Source of the DNA: Sulfurimonas sp.
GTDB lineage: Bacteria > Campylobacterota > Campylobacteria > Campylobacterales > Sulfurimonadaceae
Direction: 5' to 3'
Length of the DNA stretch: 64,000 nt
Assembly: GCA_028687935.1 (NCBI GenBank)
Contig: JAQTZE010000003.1
Span: forward strand, 186,001-250,000
The notes beneath the pieces are model-generated. The model saw only the letters and a program-made list of their open reading frames with translations. It did no database searches and was not told the origin of the DNA. Position 1 is the stretch's first letter; each line of letters opens with the position of its first letter. Made by a program: the position numbers and the translations under genes. Positions 53,348 through 62,856 of this stretch are shown here, in pieces.

Positions 53348-54685
53348 TTAAAATACTCCTAAAAGGTTGAGCATCACGATAAACATAGCTACAGGCGTGA
53401 TATAGCGAAGTGAAAAATACCAAGCTTCAAACGCAAAGCCAAGTTGTGGTTTGAGGATAGATTCTACTTTGCGTTTATCTATGACAAAACCGACGAATAG
53501 AGCCATAATAAGCCCACCAATCGGAAGCATGATAGCAGCCGTAAAATAATCCACCCAGTCAAAGAAGTTTTTATCTCCCCATGTAAGAGCCTCTTTAAAA
53601 CCGTCTATATTGGAGAGTAGAGCGATGATGCCGATGAGGTAAAAGAAAAGTCCCATAAGGATAGAAGCTTTGAGTCTGCTCCAGCTAAATCTGTCTATAA
53701 AATACTGCACCATCGGCTCAACCAAAGAAACAGAAGACGTAAGTCCTGCAAACGCAAGGGCAATAAAAAATAAAACCGCAAAGGCATTTCCAATGATGCC
53801 CATCTCATAAAACGCAGCGGGAAGAGAGATAAAGACAAGACCTGGACCTTTGGCCGGACCAGCACCATACTGGTATAAAAAAGTAAAAAGCATTAGCCCG
53901 GCGACTATAGCGATTGTTGTATCTAAAAATACAACCCAAAACGCAGCCTTTACGATATTGGAATTTTTTTCTAAAGATGCGGCATAGGTCATAATCGCAC
54001 CCATACCAAGTGAAAGGGTGAAAAATGCATGACCGACGGCGACGACAAAAGCTTCAGAGTTTATCTTGGACCAATCAGGAGCGAACATAAAATGGACAGC
54101 TTTTGGAAATGCATCTAGTGAAAGGGCATATATAAACATACCTACGAGGATAACCATGAGTGCGGGCATCAGCACAAGGTTCATCTTCTCGATACCGCCT
54201 TTGATACCTTTGGTCAAAACATAGGTAATCCACACAAACGCAACCGAGTGATAAAAAAGCTGCGTCCATATATCGGTATGGAGCATTGTGTTGAAGGTAC
54301 TCTCAGCTTCTTTGATGGATGCGGGAAGGGTGGAGAGGGAAGTGATTATATAGTGGAATATCCATCCGATAACTACCGAGTAAAAAATCATAATGAAAAG
54401 ACCGGCTAAACCTTGAAAACCACCGTACTTCCAGAGATGCTTATGTGTGGGTGCAATACTTTCAAATGAACTTACAGTATCTTTTCTCCCAATATACCCT
54501 ATGAGCATCTCTGCGATCATAATGGAAAAACCGATAAATAATACTGTTAAGAGATAGACAAATACAAAAGCTCCTCCACCATATTCACCAGTAATATATG
54601 GAAATTTCCATATATTACCAAGTCCTACAGCACTTCCGGCAGCAGCTAAAATGAATCCTATTCTGCTAAATCTTGCTATTTTCAT
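53348..54685 (-). CDS. Neurotransmitter:sodium symporter (NSS/SNF) family transporter
   Basis: 445 residues, about eleven to twelve membrane helices. The first helix has the NSS signature FILAAAGSAVGLGNIWKFPY (sodium and substrate site), then GGGAFVFVYLL. Bacterial relatives such as LeuT, TnaT and MhsT import amino acids with Na+. Substrate unknown. The leader holds CCCC-TTGATT-GGGG, a small hairpin. Confidence 0.93.
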   Translation of the reverse strand: MKIARFSRIGFILAAAGSAVGLGNIWKFPYITGEYGGGAFVFVYLLTVLFIGFSIMIAEMLIGYIGRKDTVSSFESIAPTHKHLWKYGGFQGLAGLFIMIFYSVVIGWIFHYIITSLSTLPASIKEAESTFNTMLHTDIWTQLFYHSVAFVWITYVLTKGIKGGIEKMNLVLMPALMVILVGMFIYALSLDAFPKAVHFMFAPDWSKINSEAFVVAVGHAFFTLSLGMGAIMTYAASLEKNSNIVKAAFWVVFLDTTIAIVAGLMLFTFLYQYGAGPAKGPGLVFISLPAAFYEMGIIGNAFAVLFFIALAFAGLTSSVSLVEPMVQYFIDRFSWSRLKASILMGLFFYLIGIIALLSNIDGFKEALTWGDKNFFDWVDYFTAAIMLPIGGLIMALFVGFVIDKRKVESILKPQLGFAFEAWYFSLRYITPVAMFIVMLNLLGVF

Positions 54686-54756
54686 GTGTTTTACCCCCTT
54701 GATTGGGGCTATTATACATAAAATTCATAATATCCAAAAGATTTGTCAAAATACTA

Positions 54757-54785
54757 TTGACATTTGCAATCTTATTGACTATAAT
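54757..54785 (+). promoter_or_regulatory. Consensus sigma-70 promoter of the tRNA cluster
   Basis: TTGACA, a 17-base spacer and TATAAT: an exact consensus match, 45 bases upstream of the first tRNA. It is the best such promoter seen in the window, as expected for stable RNA genes. Confidence 0.88.
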
Positions 54786-54830
54786 TTCGCCTCATTAATC
54801 AGCATAAACAAACTGTTTTAATGTGTAGGT

Positions 54831-54908
54831 CGGGGTGTAGCTCAGTATGGTTAGAGTACCTGGTTTGGGACCAGGGGGCCGAAGGTTCGAGTCCTTTCAC
54901 CCCGACCA
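54831..54908 (+). tRNA. tRNA-Pro (UGG)
   Basis: Acceptor arms CGGGGTG/CACCCCG with encoded ACCA; anticodon stem CCTGG/CCAGG with loop TTTGGGA, anticodon TGG. T-loop GGTTCGAGTCC present. Confidence 0.95.
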
Positions 54909-54942
54909 CTTTTAAATTTTTACAACTTTTATATTTTGGCAT

Positions 54943-55020
54943 GGTGGGATTAGCTCAGTTGGTTAGAGCACTGGTTTGTGGTGCCGGGGGTCACGGGTTC
55001 GAGCCCCGCATCCCACCCCA
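54943..55020 (+). tRNA. tRNA-His (GUG)
   Basis: Acceptor GTGGGAT/ATCCCAC with an extra G at -1 and discriminator C, both histidine identity marks; loop TTGTGGT gives anticodon GTG; CCA encoded. Confidence 0.95.
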
Positions 55021-55061
55021 TAGATTTAAAATATAAAAAATTGATATTAACAAATATAGTA

Positions 55062-55138
55062 GCGTTCGTGGCTCAACTGGATAGAGTTTCGGATTTCGGC
55101 TCCGAGGGTTATAGGTTCGAATCCTATCGGGCGCACCA
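55062..55138 (+). tRNA. tRNA-Arg (UCG)
   Basis: Acceptor GCGTTCG/CGGGCGC with G-U pairs, anticodon stem TCGGA/TCCGA with loop TTTCGGC, anticodon TCG; CCA encoded. Confidence 0.94.
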
Positions 55139-55226
55139 TCTATCTTCATTGATAAATGAACGAAGTCCATTTATTTACGCTAGACGCTTGGTCATAAAAG
55201 CTCTGATTTTCCACAAAATCAAGCAT

Positions 55227-55248
55227 TTATCAAGGTTTCTTGATAAAA
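55227..55248. repeat. Inverted repeat between tRNA genes
   Basis: TTTATCAAG-GTTT-CTTGATAAA (9-bp perfect arms) in the 115-base spacer between the two tRNA-Arg genes. It could be a processing or attenuation structure. The same spacer repeats parts of this (ATTGATAAATG at about 55149). Confidence 0.5.
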
Positions 55249-55253
55249 ATTAT

Positions 55254-55330
<77 letters not shown>

Positions 55331-55371
55331 CTTATTTAGAGTCTGAAGAGACATAAAACACTTATCTACAT

Positions 55372-55456
55372 GCGGATGTGGTGAAATTGGTATACACGCC
55401 AGACTTAGGATCTGGTGCCGTAAGGTGTGGAGGTTCAAGTCCTCTCATCCGCACCA
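55372..55456 (+). tRNA. tRNA-Leu (UAG)
   Basis: 85 bases with a long variable arm (GGTGCCGTAAGGTGT). Acceptor GCGGATG/CATCCGC, anticodon stem CCAGA/TCTGG with loop CTTAGGA, anticodon TAG; CCA encoded. Last gene of the tRNA cluster. Confidence 0.95.
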
Positions 55457-55562
55457 TCGAAAAAAGCCTTAACTTAGGCACTTTCAAAAACTTTTTAAAC
55501 TTAACTTACATAAAATATTACATCTCTCAAAAAAAATTCAATAATTTCTCTCTTTTTATTTA

Positions 55563-56462
55563 TCAATTAATCTTACTTTTTGAGCCAATAAGCCAATATG
55601 CAACAGACAAGCCTACTATAACGGCACCGATAATCAAAAGTTCTTCAGATTTTTCAGATGATAACGAATAAATAAGTACTTTTCTAATGAGTGCTGCCAT
55701 GGCAAGCATGATAAAAGCACCTATGGCAAAACCTTTTCCTTGAAGATGATTGATCTCTTCGTGGATGAGCTCAATCGCCGCCCACAAGACGAGTAAACTC
55801 CCCAAAACTGTTAAAATCCCTTTTTCTATCCCTATATCTGAAAAGAATAATAAATAGATGTCATAAACGAATAAACCTATCGCAAAAAACGCGACAAGGG
55901 CTAGGGAGCCTGCTAGAAAAAAATTGACAAAGGAGTTGAATTTTTTCAGTCCTGAGAGGATTGTTTTTTCAAATTTTGACAAAGAGAGAAATTTACTCAA
56001 CTCCTCTTCTCTGTAGGAACTTGTAAGCACATCAAGGTTCATATCTATTATCTTCTCAACAGCTTTTATTTCTTTGACATGTTGCTCTTTGTTGTGAAAA
56101 TTTCCTTCGATATTTTGCAAAATAAAAGTTCTCACAAAGGTAAACGCAGCGTTTACGTAGTGCGTTGGCAAGCCTATTTTTACATGTATTTCACCTATTT
56201 TATAGAGACTCATAAAATAGCTCATATCATAGTTGCCGCAAAAGAGATTGACGTACCACTCTTTGATTTTGCTTCGGTGATGTGCGATGATATCTTTATT
56301 TTTCAAAAATTGAGCCGTTGCTCCAAAGCCCCAAATATAATCATAAAATCCGTCTATAAATTCATCTGAGAGTTCTGCCATTCTTGGCTGTAAATTTTGC
56401 AAAATCTTTGCTTCTTCTTCTGTGAATTTATAGTGCGTTTTTAAAGTGCTATATTGTTGCAT
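55563..56462 (-). CDS. Protoglobin domain fused to a PsiE-like membrane domain
   Basis: 299 residues. The N-terminal part (about 1-165) has a sensor-globin/protoglobin pattern, with a likely proximal haem histidine in YKIGEIHVKIGLPTHYVNAAF. After a short linker the C-terminal half (about 180-295) has four membrane helices and LIHEEINHLQGKGFAIGAFIMLAMAALIRKVLIY, which matches the PsiE family. It follows norF by 12 bases at the end of the nor operon, so it may sense or bind NO and affect a membrane process. Function of PsiE itself is unknown. Confidence 0.78.
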   Translation of the reverse strand: MQQYSTLKTHYKFTEEEAKILQNLQPRMAELSDEFIDGFYDYIWGFGATAQFLKNKDIIAHHRSKIKEWYVNLFCGNYDMSYFMSLYKIGEIHVKIGLPTHYVNAAFTFVRTFILQNIEGNFHNKEQHVKEIKAVEKIIDMNLDVLTSSYREEELSKFLSLSKFEKTILSGLKKFNSFVNFFLAGSLALVAFFAIGLFVYDIYLLFFSDIGIEKGILTVLGSLLVLWAAIELIHEEINHLQGKGFAIGAFIMLAMAALIRKVLIYSLSSEKSEELLIIGAVIVGLSVAYWLIGSKSKIN

Positions 56463-56474
56463 TGTCGCTCCTTT

Positions 56475-56732
56475 TTATTTTGCGGGCAGATAATAGGCTG
56501 CTGCAATGGATGATAGAACTATGATGAGCCAAAGTGTAGGTATGATACTATATTTTAGTTGAACATTTTTCAATCCCATAAAATAATCTATAATCAGTTG
56601 CCCTTTGATAAATGTGCTCAAAAGTAAAATCCCGACCATAACGCTATTTACAAATTCCAATTTGCCAAGTAAAAACGCAAAAACAGTCAAAATAAATAAG
56701 ATTAGCCAAACACCCTCAATACTTTTTTTCAT
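56475..56732 (-). CDS. norF: NorF/COX4-like small membrane protein
   Basis: 85 residues, three membrane helices, from ATG 56732. A longer frame overlapping norE was rejected. Size, topology and place after a NorE-like gene match NorF or the bacterial cytochrome-oxidase subunit IV type. Such proteins assist nitric oxide reductase assembly or activity and are not essential. Name by context. Confidence 0.68.
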   Translation of the reverse strand: MKKSIEGVWLILFILTVFAFLLGKLEFVNSVMVGILLLSTFIKGQLIIDYFMGLKNVQLKYSIIPTLWLIIVLSSIAAAYYLPAK

Positions 56733-56737
56733 ACCAT

Positions 56738-57337
56738 TTACCTTATAATGTAGATAAGTACAAAGAGCACAATCCATAGGAGATCTACTAGATGCCAATA
56801 CGTAGCTCCTGTCTCGATTCCTCTGCTATCTTGGGCACTGTAGCCATCTTGCTTGCTTCTTCTACGAATATTAAACAGGATTACGGTGCCTAAGCTCACA
56901 TGCATAAAATGAAACATCGTGAGAAGAAGATAAAACATAAAAAATGTGTTTGTGCTGAGAGTAATTCCCTGCTCAAATATGGCGGAAAATTCTAATAATT
57001 TATTGATCAAAAAAAGAACCCCAAAGAGTATGGCAGCCAAAAGCCATTTGGAGGCGAGATTATTGGCAGCTTGAATCTTTTGTGTTCTTGCGTTTTTAAC
57101 CGCATTGACTGCGTTTACTACGAAATAGCTGCTTGTGACAAGTATCAAAGTATCAATAAAGCCTGAGAGTTGATTGAGTGCTAATTGCGATGTGTTAAAG
57201 AGTGCGATATCCGCTCTTCTTGAAAATGCATAGCCGATAAACATCAAACCAAAAGTGAGAAGTTCGATATAAACAACTATCCAAATAGCAAAATCACCGG
57301 GAGGATAAGGCTCTTTGATACTCAGAGTTTTATTCAT
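56738..57337 (-). CDS. norE: NorE, cytochrome c oxidase subunit III-like protein
   Basis: 199 residues with five to six membrane helices. The LPPGDFAIWIVVYIELLTFG-like start (PPGDFAIWIVVYIELLTF), MFHFMHVSLGTVILF and THWHLVD-like ATYWHLVDLLWIVLF segments are those of the COX3 family. NorE supports NO reductase. The start ATG overlaps the norQ stop by one base. Confidence 0.85.
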   Translation of the reverse strand: MNKTLSIKEPYPPGDFAIWIVVYIELLTFGLMFIGYAFSRRADIALFNTSQLALNQLSGFIDTLILVTSSYFVVNAVNAVKNARTQKIQAANNLASKWLLAAILFGVLFLINKLLEFSAIFEQGITLSTNTFFMFYLLLTMFHFMHVSLGTVILFNIRRRSKQDGYSAQDSRGIETGATYWHLVDLLWIVLFVLIYIIR

Positions 57338-58122
57338 TATGCACTCTTTGTAAAATGCAGAGAGATAAGTTTTTGCAGAACTTCTAAGACGTCATCCTCA
57401 TCACTAAGGGACTCGACGATAGAGTGCATACACGCCTGATAGGGATCAAAACCTTTGACGATGAGCTTTGCAGCATAGATCAAGAGTCGTGTCGATACCG
57501 CCTCTTGGATATCGCTGTCGCTGAGTCTGCGAATCTCTCCTGCGATATTGACAAGTTTTTGTGCTATCGCTGCGTTTACGCTGCTCTCTTTGATGATAAC
57601 TTCTTTTTCGATTTCAGGTTTTGGGTAGTTAAAGCTTAGAGATATAAACCTTTGCTTGGTACTTGGTTTCATCCCTTTGAGGACATTTTGATAACCAGGA
57701 TTGTACGAGACGACGAGCATAAAATCAGGGTGTGCTTCTATCACTTCGCCCGTTCTGTCTATGGGCAAAACGCGTCTGTAATCTGCGAGTGAGTGCAAGA
57801 CAACTGTTGTGTCTTTTCTCGCTTCTATAATCTCATCAAGATAGCAGATGCCGCCGTTTCTCACCGCTTTTGTCAGTGGTCCATCTTGCCAAAACGTACC
57901 ATTTTCATCTATAAGATGGCGGCCAATCAAATCAGCGGCACTCAAATCATCATGACACACTACAGTATAAACTTCACGTCCAAGTTTCTCACCCATTGCC
58001 TCTATAAATCTTGTTTTTCCACATCCTGTAGGGCCTTTTATGAGAATAGGCAAGTTCATAGAAGCCGCAGCTTCAAAAAGTTCTACTTCATTTGATTGCG
58101 CTAAGTAGTAAGTGTTTGACAT
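57337..58122 (-). CDS. norQ: NorQ, MoxR-type AAA+ ATPase
   Basis: 261 residues. Walker A GPTGCGKT, Walker B GGICYLDEIIEA, and the NorQ/CbbQ pattern DLIGRHLIDENGTFWQDGPL and VVSYNPGYQNVLKGMKPSTKQRF. With NorD it forms a chaperone complex that inserts the non-haem iron into NorB. Ten bases after norD. Confidence 0.95.
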   Translation of the reverse strand: MSNTYYLAQSNEVELFEAAASMNLPILIKGPTGCGKTRFIEAMGEKLGREVYTVVCHDDLSAADLIGRHLIDENGTFWQDGPLTKAVRNGGICYLDEIIEARKDTTVVLHSLADYRRVLPIDRTGEVIEAHPDFMLVVSYNPGYQNVLKGMKPSTKQRFISLSFNYPKPEIEKEVIIKESSVNAAIAQKLVNIAGEIRRLSDSDIQEAVSTRLLIYAAKLIVKGFDPYQACMHSIVESLSDEDDVLEVLQKLISLHFTKSA

Positions 58123-58132
58123 CTTTTTTCCT

Positions 58133-59902
58133 TTATCGTGTTAAGTTCATGTAAATTTCTGTGACAACTTTTGGCAGTTTTTTGGCATCACGAATAACTG
58201 CGTAGGAGTTTCGTCCAAAAAGATAGGGCAGATACTCTTTGGCTTCTACGTCGATGGTGATACAAAAGGGTGTAATGCCTTTTTGTTTGACCTCTTCAAT
58301 GGCTTTTTTTGTATCCTCAATGCCGTATCTTCCATCGTATCTGTCGACATCGTTTGGCTTGCCGTCGCTAAGAATTAAGAGCAGTTTGTTTGCACTTTGT
58401 TGCTTCTCTAAAATCTTCGCACTCTCTCGTATCGCCGCACCCAAACGAGTGTAGTATCCAGGTTTGATGAGATCAATACGACCACGAACTCTATCGCTGT
58501 ATTTCTCTTTGAAATTTTTGATGATGTGAAAATTGACTTTTTTATTTCTTATAGAGGAAAAAGCATAAATACTAAATCTGTCTTGTAACCTTTGAAGCGA
58601 CTCAGCAAAGACCATCAGTGAATCTTTTATCATATCTATCACGCGAATATCTTGCGTGATTCCAGCTTCTGTGGAGAGAGAAATATCGGCTAAGATAAGT
58701 GTCGCCATATCTCTAGTTTTTTTCTTATAACTTTGGAAAAATCTCTGCGGGTGATTTGAGTGGTTTTTATGCCCTTTATAATCGATCCATGTGTCGAGGT
58801 TGAGCTCATCGCCATAAGGAAGATTGTCTATTTTTATCCGATCAAGCTCCATCAAATCAAGCTCAGAATGGATTTTTTTCATCATTTTTTCAAGTCGTTT
58901 TGGGAGTTCTATCGCTTCTACATAAATTGAAATTTGTGGTTTTATACAGACATAATTTTTGAGATAACTCTCTTTTTTATAATCCCACTCATCTCTAAAA
59001 TGGCCTTTTCCAAGGGGATAATCCTCTGCAGAATTCGCAGAAATATCCAAATCCATCTTGATTCTTGAAGCGAGATTTGCATCTTTTTTGCCTAGCGTTA
59101 TCTCATCCAAATCCTCAGCATTATAAAGTGCATCTTCATCAAAACTGTCATTTTCTTGTCTATCTACGTTGACCTGTTCCATGAGGCTCATAAGCGATTC
59201 TGGCAAAAAAAGTAAAAGGCCATCCGTCTCTTTGTCATCATTAATCTGCTCGGCTTTTTTCTTCATCTTAAGTTCTTCGGTTTTATCTTTTTTGCCATCT
59301 TCTCTGCCCATCTCTTCTTCATCATCAAAATCAAGAAGCATTGTATTGCTTGAGTGTGAAGGGTAAATCCAAAGAGGATTTGGGTAACTATTATCATCTA
59401 GTAAATCTTCGTTCAAAGGCTTAATAGTAGATAATTCAGGATATCTTTCGAGTAAAAAAGCTTCTGCGTTTGTATGAAAATCTTTAAATCCAGAATATTT
59501 CTCTATAAGAAAATTTGCTGCTTTTTTATTTTCATTGATACTAGCATTGCTTTTTATATTCACATGAGCAAGCATTGCGCAGAGCCAGTAGTAGTGCATT
59601 TCATTGAGATTTTTGTCATCAAAATAAGACAAAGACGCAGGAAAGTAAAGTGCTTTCTCATCTTGCCAAGCAAGAAAAAAGCTCTTTCCTTTTCCTGAGA
59701 ATTTCTCCAGTAAAGTTCTTGAAGTTTTTAAAAATCTTTTGTCGGTAATATGAAGCTCTTTTGCCTTATCACCGCCTAAGAGGTGATAAAATATTTTTAA
59801 AGATCTAGCTCTCTCTTCAAAGAGAACTTTCTCTGCTTCATAGAGGCGAGATGCTTTTTTTGTGACATATTTGTCCCAAAATTTACCGACTTTTTCATCC
59901 AT
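58133..59902 (-). CDS. norD: NorD, von Willebrand factor A-domain partner of NorQ
   Basis: 589 residues. The C-terminal third is a VWA domain with the MIDAS start LADISLSTEA and SDGKPNDVDRYDGRYGIEDT; the middle is acidic and Lys-rich (about 190-290), probably disordered. NorD docks NorQ to the reductase for cofactor insertion. Length is near family norm. Starts right at the norB stop. Confidence 0.92.
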   Translation of the reverse strand: MDEKVGKFWDKYVTKKASRLYEAEKVLFEERARSLKIFYHLLGGDKAKELHITDKRFLKTSRTLLEKFSGKGKSFFLAWQDEKALYFPASLSYFDDKNLNEMHYYWLCAMLAHVNIKSNASINENKKAANFLIEKYSGFKDFHTNAEAFLLERYPELSTIKPLNEDLLDDNSYPNPLWIYPSHSSNTMLLDFDDEEEMGREDGKKDKTEELKMKKKAEQINDDKETDGLLLFLPESLMSLMEQVNVDRQENDSFDEDALYNAEDLDEITLGKKDANLASRIKMDLDISANSAEDYPLGKGHFRDEWDYKKESYLKNYVCIKPQISIYVEAIELPKRLEKMMKKIHSELDLMELDRIKIDNLPYGDELNLDTWIDYKGHKNHSNHPQRFFQSYKKKTRDMATLILADISLSTEAGITQDIRVIDMIKDSLMVFAESLQRLQDRFSIYAFSSIRNKKVNFHIIKNFKEKYSDRVRGRIDLIKPGYYTRLGAAIRESAKILEKQQSANKLLLILSDGKPNDVDRYDGRYGIEDTKKAIEEVKQKGITPFCITIDVEAKEYLPYLFGRNSYAVIRDAKKLPKVVTEIYMNLTR

Positions 59903-61294
<1,392 letters not shown>

Positions 61295-61741
61295 CTATCC
61301 TTGAATGTTTGGTGGCCACTCTTGGGTATTAACCTTCGATGTCCAAATTAAAAAATCTGCAAGATTATCTACTTGCTCTGGTGCGAGATGAAACTGTGGC
61401 ATTTTTCTTCTATCTGGGATATTTAGAGGCTGAGATGCCATCCACCCTTGCATATAAGATTTAAATGATGCTTCATCGCTACTGCCCAAGCGTTGAAATA
61501 CGTTCCCTAGTTCAGGAGCATAATAAGCACCTTCTCCTAGGAGAGTATGACAGCCGACACAATTATTGTTTTCCCATATTTTTTTTCCTAGCACTACAGA
61601 TTCTGTAATATTTTCTGCATGGCTTAGTTCTGGTATTTGTTTAACACTATCAAATGTTAGTCCCGCAAATACTAAAATAGCAAAAATACCCCCGCCAAAA
61701 TAGATATTTTTGGCCATATCTTTGGTAATACGCTCAGACAT
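61295..61741 (-). CDS. norC: Nitric oxide reductase, cytochrome c subunit NorC
   Basis: 148 residues: one N-terminal membrane anchor (NIYFGGGIFAILVFAGLTF), a haem c site CVGCH in ENNCVGCHTLLGEGAYYAPEL, and a methionine ligand in RRKMPQFH. Passes electrons to NorB. First gene of the nor operon; CAGGAG precedes the ATG, and a dyad operator lies 18 bases upstream. Confidence 0.96.
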   Translation of the reverse strand: MSERITKDMAKNIYFGGGIFAILVFAGLTFDSVKQIPELSHAENITESVVLGKKIWENNNCVGCHTLLGEGAYYAPELGNVFQRLGSSDEASFKSYMQGWMASQPLNIPDRRKMPQFHLAPEQVDNLADFLIWTSKVNTQEWPPNIQG

Positions 61742-61758
61742 TTTAACTCCTGTTTTAA

Positions 61759-61825
61759 ATTCTACCTTAGAGTAGTAATTGAAATAGTAGCCAAGTAAAA
61801 ATTAAATACTACTAAATGGTAGAAT
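61759..61825. promoter_or_regulatory. Paired dyad operators between norC and the Rrf2 regulator gene
   Basis: Two copies of ATW-CTAC-N6-GTAG-WAT: ATTCTACCTTAGAGTAGTAAT at 61759-61779 (split here as dyad halves CTAC and GTAG) and ATACTACTAAATGGTAGAAT at 61806-61825. Centres are about 47 bases apart. One copy is near norC, the other 27 bases before the regulator's TATAAT (61852-61857). Likely sites of the Rrf2 repressor controlling both directions. Confidence 0.65.
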
Positions 61826-61877
61826 TAATATTTGTTTTTTTAAACTTCTTGTATAATCTCTCTAAAAAGGGGTTCGT

Positions 61878-62291
61878 GTGCAACTACATAATACATCGCA
61901 GTATGCAATTAGAGTTTTGAATTTTTTTGCCAACCATAGCGATGATCGTCTTTATAGCGCCAAAGAGTTAGCTGAGCTTTTGAGTATTCCTTATAAATTT
62001 TTAACTAAGATTATGGGTATATTGGTAAAAGCTGAGTTTATCAAATCTATCCAAGGACGAGAGGGTGGGTATGAGCTCAACAAGCCCGCATCACAGATAA
62101 AACTCATAGATATTTTAAATACTTTCAATGATGAGACAGACAATGAGAGCTGTATTTTAGGTGTAGGTATCTGTGATGGACACAACAAATGTGCCTTGCA
62201 TGATCAATGGATGCAGCCAAAAGGGTTACTGCGAAAGATGTTTGAAGAGACTACTTTAGAGAACTTGACCTCTGCAGATTGTAAATTATAA
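61878..62291 (+). CDS. Rrf2-family iron-sulfur regulator, NsrR-like
   Basis: 137 residues from a GTG start with AAGGGG upstream. Winged helix with SAKELAELLSIPYKFLTKIMGIL and GREGGYELNKPA, the Rrf2 signature. Cluster cysteines at 92, 99 and 105 are placed as in NsrR. It is divergent from norC and next to a paired operator, so it most likely senses NO through its cluster and derepresses the nor operon. IscR-type function is a less likely alternative because no isc genes adjoin it. Confidence 0.83.
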   Translation: MQLHNTSQYAIRVLNFFANHSDDRLYSAKELAELLSIPYKFLTKIMGILVKAEFIKSIQGREGGYELNKPASQIKLIDILNTFNDETDNESCILGVGICDGHNKCALHDQWMQPKGLLRKMFEETTLENLTSADCKL

Positions 62292-62295
62292 ATAT

Positions 62296-62856
62296 ATGAA
62301 AAGTAACTTGAAAACCTATGTAAAAAAGATGAAAGGCTTTGAGAAGGCTCCCCCACGACAAGCATTTTCTAAAATTTTTTGGTCATGGTTTGGTGCCTTG
62401 CTCGGCATCTATGCGATTGCGATTTTAAATGCAAAAATAGATATTGAAAGGTTTGACACACTCTTTTTGGTTGGCTCGTTTGGAGCTTCGGCTGTTTTGA
62501 TATTTGCTGCACCTCAGGCGGATTTCTCCCAACCAAGAAATTTTTTAGGCGGTCATGTTCTCTCCGCTTTGGTCGGAATTACTGTCTATAAATTTTTGCA
62601 TCTTGATATAGAAATATTGAGCGCGATAGCGGTTTCTTTATCAATTGTGGTTATGCATCTGACGCGTACACTGCACCCACCTGGAGGAGCGACAGCATTA
62701 GTTGCCATCGTAGGAAGTGCCCAAACGCATGAACTTGGTTATTTGTTTGCGTTTTACCCGATTTTGTTGGACTCTTTTGTAATGTTTGGCATCGCTTTGA
62801 TTATCAACAATCTATCCCATAATCCAAAAAGACACTATCCGCGTTACTGGATTTAG
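62296..62856 (+). CDS. HPP-family membrane protein
   Basis: 186 residues, four to five membrane helices, with the family motif HLTRTLHPPGGATALVA and an earlier SFGASAVLIFAAPQADFSQPRN. Plant and cyanobacterial members have been linked to nitrite transport. Only four bases separate it from the regulator gene and the two are probably co-transcribed. A role in nitrogen-oxide traffic is inference. Confidence 0.82.
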   Translation: MKSNLKTYVKKMKGFEKAPPRQAFSKIFWSWFGALLGIYAIAILNAKIDIERFDTLFLVGSFGASAVLIFAAPQADFSQPRNFLGGHVLSALVGITVYKFLHLDIEILSAIAVSLSIVVMHLTRTLHPPGGATALVAIVGSAQTHELGYLFAFYPILLDSFVMFGIALIINNLSHNPKRHYPRYWI

